A stretch of 64,000 nt of DNA from Ignelater luminosus (lineage: Eukaryota > Arthropoda > Insecta > Coleoptera > Elateridae), in the NCBI GenBank assembly GCA_011009095.1, contig VTPC01089976.1:268634-332633 (forward strand). Reading direction: 5' to 3'. This document shows, in pieces, positions 33,554 to 46,258 of the stretch (the first letter of the stretch is position 1; every line of letters begins with the position of its first letter). The notes under the pieces were generated by a model that worked only from the letters and a program-made list of their open reading frames with translations, was not told where the DNA came from and searched no databases. The translations under genes were made by a program, and so were the position numbers.

Positions 33554-33895
33554 AAAGCCAGTTGATGTAAGATAAAATACCAACATCAAACAAAAGCGAT
33601 CGCAAAATTGAGCTCAATAACAATTTTCTCTTTGTTAGAGGCGCTGATATTTCACGTCAATTTTGACATATTTAAATGTTAGTTTATAAGTTTGAGGTTA
33701 TTAGAACTTGGATTTTAAAGAAATATAATTATGTTGCCCTATTAAAGCCATTTTCAGTAACTTAACTTTTTTTCTGATCTGATCATACAGATTACATGAC
33801 AGAGCGATTTGGATTAATTCAGTTTATTCAAAGATGGTTGTACAATCACTACGAAATTAATACTACGTATCTGTTGTTTTACAGTATGTAATGGT
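33554..33895 (+). repeat. Dispersed repeat, copy 1
   Basis: This block shares a long, interrupted similarity with 52,002-52,292, starting AAAGCCAGTTGATGT and including CAAACAAAAG, GAGCTCAATAAC, CTGATCTGAT and TTCAGTTTA. It is probably part of the same non-autonomous DNA element family; ends are approximate. Confidence 0.75.
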
Positions 33896-36570
33896 CATTT
33901 GTCACCTCCCGTTACATAAGATTTGGTTGCTTATGCTTTCAGGTATTCTCGTGTTTCCTTAGTTTGTCCTTAGGGATGAAAGGTTAGGCATGTTATTAGT
34001 TCAGGTTTGCATTGCTCTTGCTTTAAATTAAAACTTCCTTTCACAATTTTTAACTTCTAGGGCAGGTGAAAAGCTGGGTATATTTATTTCAAATATTTGA
34101 AGTTGAATTCTCCGCATTGGAAATATAGCTAACTCTATTATTTTACTTCCGTTAAGGGGTGTGATATTTCAGAATTTCTGAATTCGCAGGGGTTGGGCAA
34201 ATGTTGTTCCGGATGAGGGATCGTCAGTTTTTTATCCGTTTGAAATTTAGCATATCATGATCATCATTGTAGATTTTTTTCTTCTTTTTGAGTTTTCCAT
34301 TCACTTCTTAAAATTCTGATTTTGTAAATTGAAGCCCTGGGAATAGGACTCTATTGTTAAAAAATTTAATTTTCCTTTTCCTTTGTTGAACGTGGAATTT
34401 ACAAACCGGTTGGATTCGACTTTTGGGTGAAGAGAGGACAGCTTGCAGCAGATGAGATGCAACCAGTGTATTAGTTAGTTGTACAATTTTATGATTCGTC
34501 GAACTTTTGTGACAAGTGAGTGATAGAAAAAAAACCTACAATTAGGGTTAGGGGTAAGTTTTCTTTTCCTTGTGCTTCCTTGTATCCACCAATTTTGATT
34601 GCCGTTTCTTGTCCTCAGTTTTTTCTTTACCCTCCGGAATTTGAACCAAGTGTCGTTCATTTGGTGGGTCCCTCGACTTATTCCCTTTTGGAAGTCGGGA
34701 GTCTTTCCATCAGATTAAATTGTTGGGTTTTGTCGTCTTCGGATTTAAGACTTGATGGTGAAGATTTTTTTTTCTTAAAATAAGAGTAAGAGTTACCCTT
34801 TTCAACCATTTTGATCCTTAAAATTTAATTTTTATTTGTTGTAACTGAATCTTATGATGGCCTATCACTCATTAGAGTTGTAATTTTTTTTTGTTTTGAA
34901 CTGCAAGTCATTAGTTTGATATTTCATTTTTTTGTTTTAGTAAATTTTAAACAAAATTTGTCATGATAGTTTTTTTTGTAATCCTTTGAATCTAATTGTT
35001 TTCTACTCAGTTTCTGGATCTAAATTGAAACTTGTATGCAAATTCTTTTCCCTTTAGGATATAGCTTCTGCAGCTTCCATACGGAACCCGCCAAAGGATG
35101 TGGTAAGGTTTTTTCAATATCTATCCAAAACTGCTTGTTGTTTATTTGCGTTATAAAAATTTTTTGATGGTTCACTTTTGATAGTTGATAAATTTACATT
35201 GCAATTTACTAATGTAACATTAACTATACTTTTTTTATTAATTTGTTCTTTATTAAATTTTGTGATTTGAAAGTTTCTAGCAATTCATTAGAAAAATATT
35301 TTGAAATTACTAAATTTTTTCCTTTTATTATTGCTGTAAAAATTTAATAGTAAAATGCAATTTAGCTTAACAATTTATATATTTTGATTTATTGCGAGTT
35401 ATCACTATTTGTTATTAATTTGGATTAAATTGTATCTTTGGTCTTTACATAAAAGACTACGATGCCCAACTCTTGTTCATAAAATTTTTGTTTTTTTTTC
35501 TTATAAATATTTTTTTGACTAAATAAATTTTGTCTGTTGAACTTTGTTGTTGTTTTATTGTGTGTAGGCCACCCATTGAGCTGTCAGGCCTAGGACCAAG
35601 TGATTCTAGTTTTTTCAAATTTAAAATTGTAATGCAAGGCCTCCTTACAAGTTTTCATCGCAATTAATGGACATAAGAAATGTTTATGACAACTATAGTA
35701 AAGGCAGTCATTCAGGAGATTGTTCTCTGCTAAAACCTAGCATGCGCTGACAAAGGTTTTGCTGAATTAATCTGCTGGGGGGCCCTGAATGCACCCAAAG
35801 ATAATGGCAACAAACTCCTTTCATTTACTTATTTCATGCAATTGAATTGTATCACCACTTATTGACGCTGTGGGTCAGGATGTCAACCAATTAGGCATGT
35901 GATATTAGCAGGTGGTCAGATAGACAACTTGCATAATGCATATCATTGTTACATTGGTTGCATAATGAATGCTGTGTTGGCTGCCCTTAGAGTAAGTATA
36001 CAGTTGCCTCATATGCTGGCCAACTGATAATTTAGTGTTGGTTAGAATGCCCACATGTTTTGCCAATTAGTATGATGCTGGCATTTTTAACTACATCACA
36101 GTATCATAATTTCAGCATATGAAACAATTGTACACTTTGCGTCGCAAATAAGAAAAGTTATAATGGATTCAAGAATGAAAACAACAGTACTATAAACTCC
36201 TAAAGTTAAACATTCCTAAGATTTTTAATTTTCTTTGTAGTTGTTTTGTTTTTTTTTAAGAATTTGTTTTATAGTTGTATGTGCAAAATGAGAGTTTTCT
36301 TTTTTTTCAGAATTTAGATGTTTTGTAATATCTCATGCAATATAATAAAGAAATGAGGTTATATGTAAAAATAATTGTTTCTATTCACTATCTGGTACAT
36401 ATTTATATATTTTTTTTCAACAATTCTCATTTTGAACCCTGAAAACGTCGCAATCACCAATTTTACTTCTTGTGTCTCCAAAAGTCCTAGAAAACAATAA
36501 AACAAGTAATTCCAACGTTTTGAACAGATAAAGGGGTGAATTTTGCATATAATCTGATTTTTATTCATGA
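33896..36570 (+). other. T-rich region, possible non-coding spliced transcript
   Basis: No conserved protein is encoded. A 45-bp segment at 35,059-35,103 has a good acceptor (TTCTTTTCCCTTTAG) and donor (GTAAGG). Another acceptor (TTTTATTGTGTGTAG) precedes 35,569, and an AATAAA lies near 36,343. Between 35,569 and 36,130 the composition is less AT-rich than around it. This could be a long non-coding RNA or an old repeat. The coding frame across the putative junction hits a stop at once. Confidence 0.3.
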
Positions 36571-36571
36571 C

Positions 36572-37388
36572 TAGCTGCCCGCCCCGGCTTCGCACGGGTG
36601 GAGTACCAATGAAAAAAATAAGACAATTTTCCATTTCGAAATTAAATTACGATTACAATAAAAGAAAAATCTTAAGAATTTATATACTTTATTGTAAAGC
36701 TTTGTAATAAACCACATTTTTAGTTTTTCCATTTGGACAGTACAAAAAGAGCGCCGATGGTTTGCCGACTCTCGAATGAGTATTACGCCATAACAAAAAA
36801 AAAAAAGAAAGAGACATTAGCTAATTAAAGTGTATCCGAATGTTGAAGTGTTGCAAGTTTCATAATTTGAATTACCTACACATTTTATGTTTTATTCAAA
36901 TTCTTCTTTGATTTGGTACTTTAGAAGAATGTATTCTGAAAAATATGTAATGTAAGACTTGTTTTGTGACTAAAGATCACAATAAATAAACACGTAGTAT
37001 GATTTTTGTATTATTCAAAAGGAGTTTTTGACCATTACATTTTTCAAATTACCTCAAAGTTAGGGAAAACTTCCTTACATACACTTCAACACTTCCGCCA
37101 CCCTGCCGGCGGCGCCATCTATTGTATACTTCGGGAACCACTCGAAATGACGTATAAGAGAAAAAATGTTTTTTTACGTCTTTCCGTACATTTTTTTGGA
37201 AATTTTCTTTATACAAACCTTTTCCTGATAATAACAAACACAACAAAAAAAGAATTATCCAATTTGGTTCAGTCGTTGTGAAGTGATACGCCTTCATACA
37301 TTTTTGCGATTCATTTTTATTTATATAGAAGAAGATAAATATATATATAAATAAATAAATATAATAATAGAAGATAGATAGATAGATA
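36572..37388 (+). mobile_element. Retroposon-like element with GATA tail
   Basis: It starts with the GC-rich text ACTAGCTGCCCGCCCCGGCT and ends with TTGGTTCAGTCGTTGTGAAG, then AT-rich DNA and a GATA microsatellite (37,373-37,388). This 'GCCCG..GCTTCGC..GGGTGG' head with a '...GGTTCAGTCGTT...ATAGATAGATA' tail is a common arthropod pattern of non-LTR-related retroposons. It has no coding capacity. Confidence 0.5.
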
Positions 37389-37670
37389 ATTGAACAGGGA
37401 ATTGCAAATAACAATTTTTCACGTATCGGTGAAAAAGCATTGCTTTTTTCAATATTGGTTATAAAGGAATTAAAAATAGTTTCTTTTGCAACTATTATAT
37501 CATTAATAAAATAAATGATGTGTAACATAACCTGTTTTCATAGTCTTAAAATTATTAAAGAATGGTTATCAATGCATTGTTCTTTTATCAAATAGGTTTT
37601 AATACATGTAGTCATGCTACAGTACTTTTTTACATATAAAACCTGTAATATATGAACTTGTGTGAAAATA

Positions 37671-39155
37671 CAGGGTGTTAGTGAACTAATAGTAGTCCGG
37701 GAAACTGATGGTAGGGGACATCAATACCAACAGAAAAGTCTTATACAACCATGGTCAAATCTCAACGGTTTTCCCAGAAATGATTAATAAAGTTCCAGAC
37801 TTTCATACGTTATTATTCAATAACTAATGTAGATTCCACTTTAAGATTTGTTCAGAAGATTGGTCTCATCCAGCCTAATAAAAAAGTATTGTAAAATTTT
37901 TTTGTAAATTTATTAGATTAGCCACAAAAGAACAAAATGCATTACGAAAAATGCATGAATAAAATTACTAAGAGAATTGGCAACTCTGCATTAGTTGAAA
38001 AGGAAATTTCTCTTTCACACTTTCTCTTTCTTTAACCCTAGTCAAGTCAGACATTCCAGTAAATTGCGGGTGGTTTTTTCCTTTCACCGTCAGCTATCTT
38101 CTTTTATCTTGGTCAAAGAAGTAAACCCATCTTTGTTCTGCTTTTAAGCTTTAAGTGCACCCCCTAGGAAGTTTACCTACAACGGTACTAGTTTAAACCG
38201 GAAAAAAGACAAATTATTTGTACAGGAAATACGCTAAAATTCAAAACATTTAGAGCAACAAACAAGCTTTTGCAACCAGCCATGTGATTGCAATCATTTC
38301 AGGTTTAGGTTCTTTTAGTGCGCAATGGACGCTTATTACACCCTTACTATTACTTTTCTAACAGCTTTTTGCAATGCTAATAATTTAGATAATTTTAAAT
38401 CAAGGAATACCTTGACATGTGAAGATGAGGGTAGGTATTTTTTTAACAAATCCCCTTTTTCTAAAAAAAGCCACGTACTTCTTAAAGTGGAAGAATTATT
38501 CAGACTTTCGATATTAGCACAAAATAAAATCATAAGCAATCCAAACAGCAATTAAGCTTGTATTGTTTTCCAATAGACATTTTTCGGTAATCACAATAAT
38601 CCCCTTTTTGTCTAAGTATTTCAACTTACACTGTATTATTAATTGTGTAAAATTTTGTTGAATGATGGTTTCCAGCAAAGCCTAACATCAAACTAGCTAC
38701 AAGTAACTTTTAATTTACTTTTTCAATTATTCCCTAAAAACCAGCATTAAACAAAAACCACATTTTACGTAAATCTACATTACAAGAGTCTGGTTTTAAA
38801 CGATTTGTACAATACCGTTCTGTTGCTTAAAGAAGTAACAACCTACACCCCTTTTAAGTAGGTTCAACAAACAGAAGATTATTTACGGTTTTATGACAAA
38901 GGATTCATCCCAGGTAAAACTTCTTAGGAAATTGAACTCAACTTTCTAGTGATTTGTTAGGGAGTGTCTAAAATAAATTTGCAAAAGGCTATAATCAAGG
39001 TTTTAGTGCGACACCGTTGCCAGATAGTGCTAGCTGTTTTTCTCATTTTCTCGAAAACGGAGCAAGATAGAAACAATTTTTACTAGAATTTTCTATTTCA
39101 AATGACTTTTCCTATTACCTGTTTCACGGAGTACTATTAGTTTACTAACACCCTG
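37671..39155. mobile_element. 1.49-kb Tc1/mariner-like non-autonomous element
   Basis: Terminal repeats of about 36 bp (CAGGGTGTTAGT(G/A)AACTAA read inward from each end, ~4 mismatches) are flanked by TA on both sides, the target duplication of Tc1/mariner elements. The 1485-bp interior encodes no recognisable transposase; the longest frame (38,325-38,555) has no family features. Confidence 0.85.
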
Positions 39156-39898
39156 TATTTGCAACAGTTGTCATAGTTGCTGTAGTACAAGGTTCAACTA
39201 CATCCATCGAGTTACTTACAGTACTAGACTGACAAGTATTTCTTAACATAGAAAGAAAAGATGTTAAGAATTTTGTACCATCATCTTCACAATTTATGCT
39301 CTTTTAATTAGCCATTAAATTATTTACCAAGTATGTTTTAAAAGCAACAACACATTGTAAGCATGTTGGTCTAGAATTCTGACCACATAATCCTCTAATA
39401 CTTCCACAAAGGTTCTCTAGGGGGTCTTGATTTAAAGTTCTTGCGAGGCAATATTTAAATCGTAATGATTTAATTTTCTTTCACAAACTTTGTACTTTGC
39501 GAATTGTTGCAATAAATTCTTTGTTGATTGAAGTGCCGAAGTTGGTTTTATTTTTTGTATAAATTGTAATTGTAACGGAGATTTTCATTAACCAAAGGGA
39601 ACAGGATGCCTCATTCTTTGGAAACATAAAATATCTCACTGTTGAATTTTTGCAAAAGCTCCTTTTCTATTTTAACTGATAGGCCTCTTTTTATTTTCCT
39701 GCTTGTAAAATTCAAGGTTTTATGGCTATACTTATTAGCACTCAACACGGCAACTGTTAGGAATTAAAATGGTTGAGTATACAGAACAGGTAATATTTAT
39801 GTTTTGGATTTGTAATTTCTACTGACTTCCGTTTACTTTCGTTATTGTTGTAATCCTAGTTCTTTAGATTTTGTCAGCAGTGTTACTTTGCATATGTA

Positions 39899-41166
39899 AG
39901 AGGGCAACGCTGAAAATTCTTGGGTAAGAAAAACTACTATAGATACAACAAAAATTTATTTATAATTTTTCAAAGTATACTTCTTCATGCTCAATACATT
40001 TGTTCATGCAGCAGAACCACTTAGAGAAAGCCTCACGAAACACATTTTTCGGAATTGCCTCCACTTCCTAAACAAATTCTGCTACTGCTTCTTCTGGAGT
40101 TGAAAAAGTGCATCCATGAATTTTTTTTTACCTCTGGGAAAAGGAAAAAGTCACTGGGGGCTATATCTGGACTGTACGGTGGATGTCCTACTAATTTGAC
40201 CCTTGATCTTTCCAGAAATTCATGGGTTCAAGCAGCAAAATGGGCAGTGGCATTGTCATGGTGTAAACAAATTCCTCGCAAACTGGCTTTTGGTCGAATT
40301 TCTTTAATTTTTTGAAATATTTTGGGTAAACTCACTATTAACGGTTCTTTGATCCTCTAAAGTGATTGTGGCCACATGACCACTCGCAGAAAAAAAAGAC
40401 CATTTTCTTCCCTACACTTCATGCTTGTTTAATTTTTGTTGGTGGCTGTTTGTTCATAAGCACCCAAACTGTCAATTGCATCTTTAATTCTGGGTCAAAT
40501 TGGTAAATCCAAGACTCATCCCCAGTAATGATGTCAAAAATTCACTTGGATGAACCATTCTGATCATCTTCAATCATTTTTTGGCACCATTCCACACGTG
40601 CGTTTTTTTGTTTGTTACACAGAAGTTTGGGGACCCAATGCGAAACAAGCTTATGAACACCTAAATGTCTGTGTAAGATTTTATTTACCGCTGCTGAACC
40701 AATATTTAAACTCACCTGTATCAAACAATAACTGATTCGTCTCTCTTGATCCACAAGATTCCACACACTGACGATGTTTTCATCAGTAACTGCAACTGAT
40801 GGCCAACTTCTGCGCTCTTCATTTTTCAATGATATCATATTTAAATTTGGCATACCAACCAAAAATCGTTGAACGTAATGGAGAAGAATCGGGAAATGCT
40901 GTTGACAATCTTTTCAAGCACTATTGTGCACTTTTAAAGTCATAGAAAATCATAGCACGAAAATGCTCACGATTCAATTCTATTGTTAAGCAGAAAATAC
41001 ACAGACGTGACTAATACTTTTAAAGATTACTCAACATGTGGTTGAGCTAAACACTTGAAACTTGAACTCACAATATTACTCATGGCACTGGTGATGTATA
41101 AGTCAAGTGGTGTTGCCATAGCCTGAACAGTGTTGCCACATCCAGAAATATTCAGCGTCACCCTCG
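39899..41166 (-). mobile_element. Mariner transposon, 1.27 kb, TA target duplication
   Basis: Ends read inward as AGAGGGCAACGCTGAAAATT and CGAGGGTGACGCTGAATATT, flanked by TA (39,897-39,898 and 41,167-41,168). The 1268-bp length and a minus-strand transposase fit a classical mariner. Confidence 0.92.
39960..40985 (-). pseudogene. Mariner (DD34D) transposase, heavily degraded
   Basis: Read on the minus strand with several frame changes: NREHFRAMIFYDFK near 40,985, then VAVTDENIVSVWNLVDQERR, then SLNIGSAAVNKILHRHLGVH and VEWCQKMIEDDQ. Further on come HDNATAHFAA (second catalytic Asp), a stop, then GHPPYSPDIAPSDFFLF (third Asp) and a final EKL-stop. Stops and frameshifts rule out function. It is a separate and older insertion than the one at 13.4-14.7 kb, from a different mariner lineage. 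Confidence 0.92.
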
Positions 41167-41865
41167 TACTTATACAAGAATGAAAACAAGTACCTAGTTA
41201 CTAATACATTATCAATAATCATCTAACCAAAACATTTAGTAATTTCGGAAATCAATAGAAATCAGTAGACCTTGTTGCATATAGGCACAGTCATAATATT
41301 TTTTATAGATTTAAATGTAAAATAACCTCTTATTACTTTGAATAAATTGATATTCAGTTGTTATTTTAATGGTAATGACTATTATATTATTTATTAAATT
41401 TGTCTCCTTTTATACCTGTGTTTGTTTCTTCTGTTTCATATATTTTAATAAAATGTATTCAACAATAAACAAAAATTTTAAAGTTTTCTTTAGTTTCAAG
41501 AATATTGCAAATTCTTAATGATAGTAAGTTGTAACAATAATAATAATAAAATAGAATTACGCAAATATCAAATTCTGTAAAGATAACACAAGAAGTAACA
41601 ATGGATCACGATTTGGATTTCGATTAGCACTAGTGATAGGTATTTAATATCTATTGTTTAGCTGATAATCTTAAGACAAAAACAAAAAAATTACAGATCA
41701 AAATACGGTACTGGTATCTTAGTGTTTGGGAATTTAATAAATAAATCTTATCGTTGAAGAAGATTGACACAGCTTTGATATTAGGAATAGCCGGTAGGTT
41801 ACTCTTAGAATGCCAAAATTTTGCAATAAACTCAAATTTCAAGATATTTTCTTATGCACAATATA

Positions 41866-42271
41866 CAGTGCATTTTTTTATCACTGGCCATAGGGATTCC
41901 CATGTTAAGATATCTATCCCATGTTAACTTTTGTTAGGATGAAGGTTTAGACTTGAAATTCTTACACAATGTAATTTGGAACTTCTTTCAATTACACTGA
42001 AAATTATGCCTTTAAAATAAAAAGTAGTGCTTCAAAAAATTAAAATGTTTATGGATTTTAGTTAGCATTATTTAAGTAGCTGTGGAAAATTTAACATATC
42101 GTGACATTTTTGAAATTGTTGCTCTATCTTGCACTCGGATCTTTTTAATAATCTAATGCCATTTTACACTGTTCAAGAAAAAATTGAAATGGTAACCACC
42201 TATATTCATAAACATGGAGTAGATATTTTAACATGGGAATCCCTATGACCAGCGATTAAAAAAATGCACTG
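41866..42271. mobile_element. 406-bp Tc1/mariner-type MITE
   Basis: About 50-bp terminal inverted repeats (CAGTGCATTTTTTTA at the edges, CATAGGGATTCCCATGTTAA further in, ~4 differences) are flanked by TA on both sides. No coding capacity. Confidence 0.9.
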
Positions 42272-42840
42272 TATACAGTCTATGGAACAACTTCAAATTT
42301 ACATTCTGTGGTTGAAAATAAAAAGTACAAGATTTTTCCAAAAGCTTAAAATCTTACTACTTAAAAAGACTATTGCTTACTTTTTCTGCTATTTCTAATT
42401 GACAATTGCCTTTCCATTCTCGAATCAATCAGTTCTACAATGGTGATGTATAGATAAAAATCAGACAACTTTCCAATCATTCATTGTTTTTATAAATCTT
42501 TAGTGTGTTTTGCTGAAGTTTGCAAATTCGTCCAAAGTTAGGCATTTTTGTCTTTCTAGAAACCATCTTGTAGATTCTCTTTGTAACTTTCTATTTCCTC
42601 TCAATCACTAAATGATTGAGGAATTCAGTTCTTCTAATTTCTATTAACCGCTTATACTTATCACTCTGATAAGTGTCGTTTCCTGTTGCTGCATTCAGTC
42701 CTTAATGGATTTTATCTTTATCATTTACATTTGTTTTTATCTTTCTTTGTTGTTGCTGTTGCAACATTTGTCGCTTAATTTTCTTCTTGCGTTAATCTTT
42801 TTACGTTTCAATCAAGTTTGAAGTAAAATGTCCAAGGTCA

Positions 42841-43595
42841 TTAACATCTCCACCATGAAGGAGTGAATACTTTTCTGCCCCCCACATTATAAGAAATGAT
42901 GGCAGCTGCTTTGCATTGAGAAGCATAAGATCTTCCACTATAATTGATACGTTTACCCAATATAAATTTGGCTATAATAAAATTAAATTGTTCAGTTGCA
43001 CAAATTAAGGTCTTAGTATGATAAGCCAACAAATTTATAGCACACGTTATGTCATTCCACACACCAAAAAGTCTTGGCTGTTTAAGAGCTACTTCAAACT
43101 CAGTCTCTTTAGAACAAAAATAATCTGCGCAGTTTGTATGTATTCCTATACAATGTTTAGGTGTACTTAATATATTATGTCTCAAAAGCTGAATCTTCTA
43201 ATCGACGCTGATGTTTTCTCGAGCTTCTCGATACTTTATAACCGATATAATTCCAGTATGTATCTTTTGGTCTTTGCTTTCTATAATGTGTCTTATGGCT
43301 TTTGGGACACTACCTTTGACATTTGATGTAAATTGTTCTCATTTTTCTCCCAAAGTTGCACATCACTAGATTAGAACGTTCTATTTTATCCATTGTGGTT
43401 TCTGGTTCACAGGGCATTTGGCTTTGCAATCTTTCCATAATGCTACTGTTGCCATCTCTGATTACTTGAGTGTACTTCAAATTGTACATTTGTACACTAA
43501 GTCTAAGTCCTTCAGCAATTATATCTGCCTCCATGGCAGATGCTGAAGCATTCCAGTATTTGTAACAAACATGTTTTTGGGCTATTATCTTTTTC
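42841..43595 (-). pseudogene. Mutator-like transposase domain fragment
   Basis: The minus strand reads CYKYWNASASAMEADIIAEG, then MYNLKYTQVIRDGNSSI and MDKIERSNL, a break, then HTNCADYFCSKE, TEQFNFIIAKFILGKRINYS and CKAAAIISYN. The CxxxW..SS..MEADII.EGF, GDGDSS, C..H.. and NxAEQFNxxxAKFxxGKRINxS succession is what I remember of the Mutator-like transposase domain common in arthropod proteins. The GDGDSS acid is altered (RDGNSS), the frame is broken, and the N terminus is missing. It is a TE relic. Confidence 0.75.
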
Positions 43596-43746
43596 TGCTT
43601 TTTTTTTATCTATCACTTACAAACTGCAATAATTATGTGATGGATTCTATTTGAAATATAAGCAATGCATTTTAAATTTTTTTCATTTGAGTACTTCTTG
43701 TTATGAAATTGAAATGAGATTGGAATTTGCAGTAAATTATCTAGAG

Positions 43747-43960
43747 CAATGTTTCTCAAACTGAAGTCTACAAGAATGGGTTGATGGCTTGCAGAAATTG
43801 TGTTTGTAGCGCCCAATGCCCAAATAATTGCAGAAAAAGATATACAAGCATTCACCTTTAAATGTGTTCAACGATTAATAAAATTCTCCCATTAGTGGTC
43901 CAAGGAAGCTAAATTAGTTTCCGATGGGGTTTGTGAATTGCAAAAAATTAAGAAACATTG
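43747..43960. mobile_element. 214-bp hAT-type MITE
   Basis: The edges read inward as CAATGTTTCTCAAACT and CAATGTTTCTTAATTT. The flanking 8 bp are ATCTAGAG and ATCTAGAA, a target duplication with one mismatch. The ...GTTTCTCAAACT end is typical of hAT-derived MITEs. Confidence 0.82.
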
Positions 43961-43968
43961 ATCTAGAA

Positions 43969-46120
43969 GCATGCAACAGAAACCCACATCGATATGCATT
44001 TCAAGTTATTGGAATACACTCATGCAGAATTTTAGATAAACTCCACATTTTGCTGTCTATCCATCGCCATCTAAAATTCAAACTGGTCATTGCTTCTTTT
44101 GCTGTGTCTGTGTTATTTCCATTATTATATTATTTTAATACAAAAGTGATTAGATCTGATACCTTTATCCTTCATACTAACATTGAAACTTAAAGTAAAA
44201 CACTCAAAATTTCACTATATTATTGAAATGAATAATCTTCAAAATTATTTTATTGTCAATTTCATATTAACATATTTCTAGAAATTTTAAAGATATGAAT
44301 TGAAACAGATGCACTTGTATTATTCTTTAAATCTAATAAGAAATATAAATTTCAGGTACGTCAGATGTGTAAACACTTTCGAATAAACTGCTTTAGTTTA
44401 CGTCGACATACGGATTGACTACTTGCTGACAACGCATGATGTGATGTCAAGCGTTGTCCCTCGGGCGTCATTTTAGTTTATTTTGCTGTACTTTGTAAGG
44501 TTTAGTAACTATTTTAAGTAGAATTAGCATCTAATTAGGTGCTACCTACGACTTATTTTTAAAGGATCAAATAACGATTCTAGCAATTATCCTTACAAGA
44601 CTTGTTTATTATTATTAGTTTCCTAATATCTATTAGTTAGGAAAGTTGTTGATTTTATGTGTTAATTAATTTTTAAGAACTTATTTTTAATATGAAATAC
44701 TGAGGGAAACGTTTTGTCTGTCTCTATCAATGTATGTTGTACATATGAAAAACTTCATGGCACTACCAAAATTCTAAATGTAATTGTTGAATAAACTAGA
44801 ATGTACATTCATTGCAAAAAGACAATGAAGATAAATTTTTTGAGTAATAGCTTCACCAAATAAAGTAGTAGTGATTTAGTTGAGAATTATAAAGTAATCA
44901 ATACAATTTAAAAGAAAATAAGGAAAAATCAATCGCAATGAATGTGTATCAACAAGAATAGAGTATAAAACTATCATATTAACATGTAGCAAATTTGATT
45001 ACATTTGCAGTATGCAATTTGTTAGGCAATAGCACATAATTTTAAAAATAAGAATAATTCATAATTCCATTATTCCATTCATTCATGTTTTTTCTTTGGA
45101 TAAAAGATAAATTTCAGCAAAATTTATAGTAGATTATTTCAGTAATGTACGATCATACAGAGTAGCTTAAAGTCAATCTCATGATGAATACAGTAAATCT
45201 TGAGAAAACCACTTCGTGATCGTATATTATTACAATATAAATAAAAGTTGTGATTTTTATTTATTACGAATAATTTGTAGATGTAGCAAAATAATCTTAT
45301 CTTTATTATTAAGTTTAACAATATGCAATTTCAAATTTTGCTCAACTTTTATTTTTACAACTATTTATTATTTATATGCCTATTGATGCATGTATAGAAT
45401 TAATAAACTTTGTTGCAAATGCATATCTTAAAATTATCAACTAAAAATAAATCTCTCTCTCTCTTTCTCTCTCTTTTTGTTTTGTTGTATATATATTTAG
45501 TTTTTCTAAACATCATGCTCATCAAGAAATATTAGTTTGTCTGTTAAAATTTAGTCTACTACCTCACTCTAAGATTGCTGTAGTGATTATTTTTTTTTTC
45601 TTATGAATAAGTACCATAGAAAATATGAAATCTATTTTAGCTACATTTAAATTATTTATTGATGCAATTGTTCTTATTTTTATGTACTTAAGTAATTTAT
45701 GGACCAAGTGTGTAACATTTTTATTAATAGATTTCTTCATTTTTAGATAGTTTTCTTTATTTTGTCTAAAGTAAAGAGGCTAGAACACTAGACTTAGGAT
45801 AATGATTGATTTATAATCTATTGTAATTAATATATGTAACATCACATTCTTGTTTCTTACATGCTTCTTCATCAAGATGTAAATCTTCTATCCATGTAAC
45901 AAAATAATTCCATCACTTTCAGGTTTTGTGAGCTTAGGTAATATTCTAGTGTAAAGATTTAAAAATAATAAATGTTCTATTACATGAAAATATATTTTGA
46001 GATGTACAAATTATGCTAATCATAATAAGCCTGACATTATTTTCAATTAACCTTTTTGTAATGATTATTTATTTTTTAAGTAGAAATTAAATAAAACTCC
46101 TACATAGTAAGACTAGAACT
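43969..46120. other. Intergenic, MITE to CHCHD7
   Basis: No protein-coding gene is supported. A less AT-rich patch at 44,395-44,475 (TACGTCGACATACGGATTG, GTTGTCCCTCGGGCGTCA) resembles promoter or repeat DNA but no gene follows it. A CT microsatellite lies at 45,452-45,475. Confidence 0.45.
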
Positions 46121-46126
46121 TTTATT
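46121..46126 (-). terminator. Poly(A) signal of CHCHD7
   Basis: AATAAA on the minus strand begins 15 bp beyond the stop codon, implying a very short 3' UTR. Confidence 0.7.
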
Positions 46127-46141
46127 TACATAATGATAAAC

Positions 46142-46258
46142 TTAACTACTTTGCTTTAAATACTCTTCAAAAAATTCTGCTTTAATTCGTTCTCGTTCTT
46201 CTGGTTCTGGCAAATGTGGTATTATACCTTCACGCTTTCGCTGTGTACGTATGTGGCC
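46142..46258 (-). CDS. CHCHD7: CHCHD7 exon 2
   Basis: Thirty-eight codons (GHIRTQRKREGIIPHLPEPE... to KQSS-stop) start exactly at the acceptor in phase 0. The segment is too short to be found by ORF length; it was assigned through its fit to exon 1 and to the family's C-terminal tail. Confidence 0.87.
   Translation of the reverse strand, partial: GHIRTQRKREGIIPHLPEPEERERIKAEFFEEYLKQSS

Noticed and set aside
36359..37528. Minus-strand frames in the retroposon-like block
   Set aside because: They read through low-complexity TATA/GATA tracts and show no transposon or host protein motifs.
43924..44193. Plus-strand 89-codon frame with a hydrophobic segment
   Set aside because: Its start lies inside the hAT MITE and no conserved block or splice context supports it.
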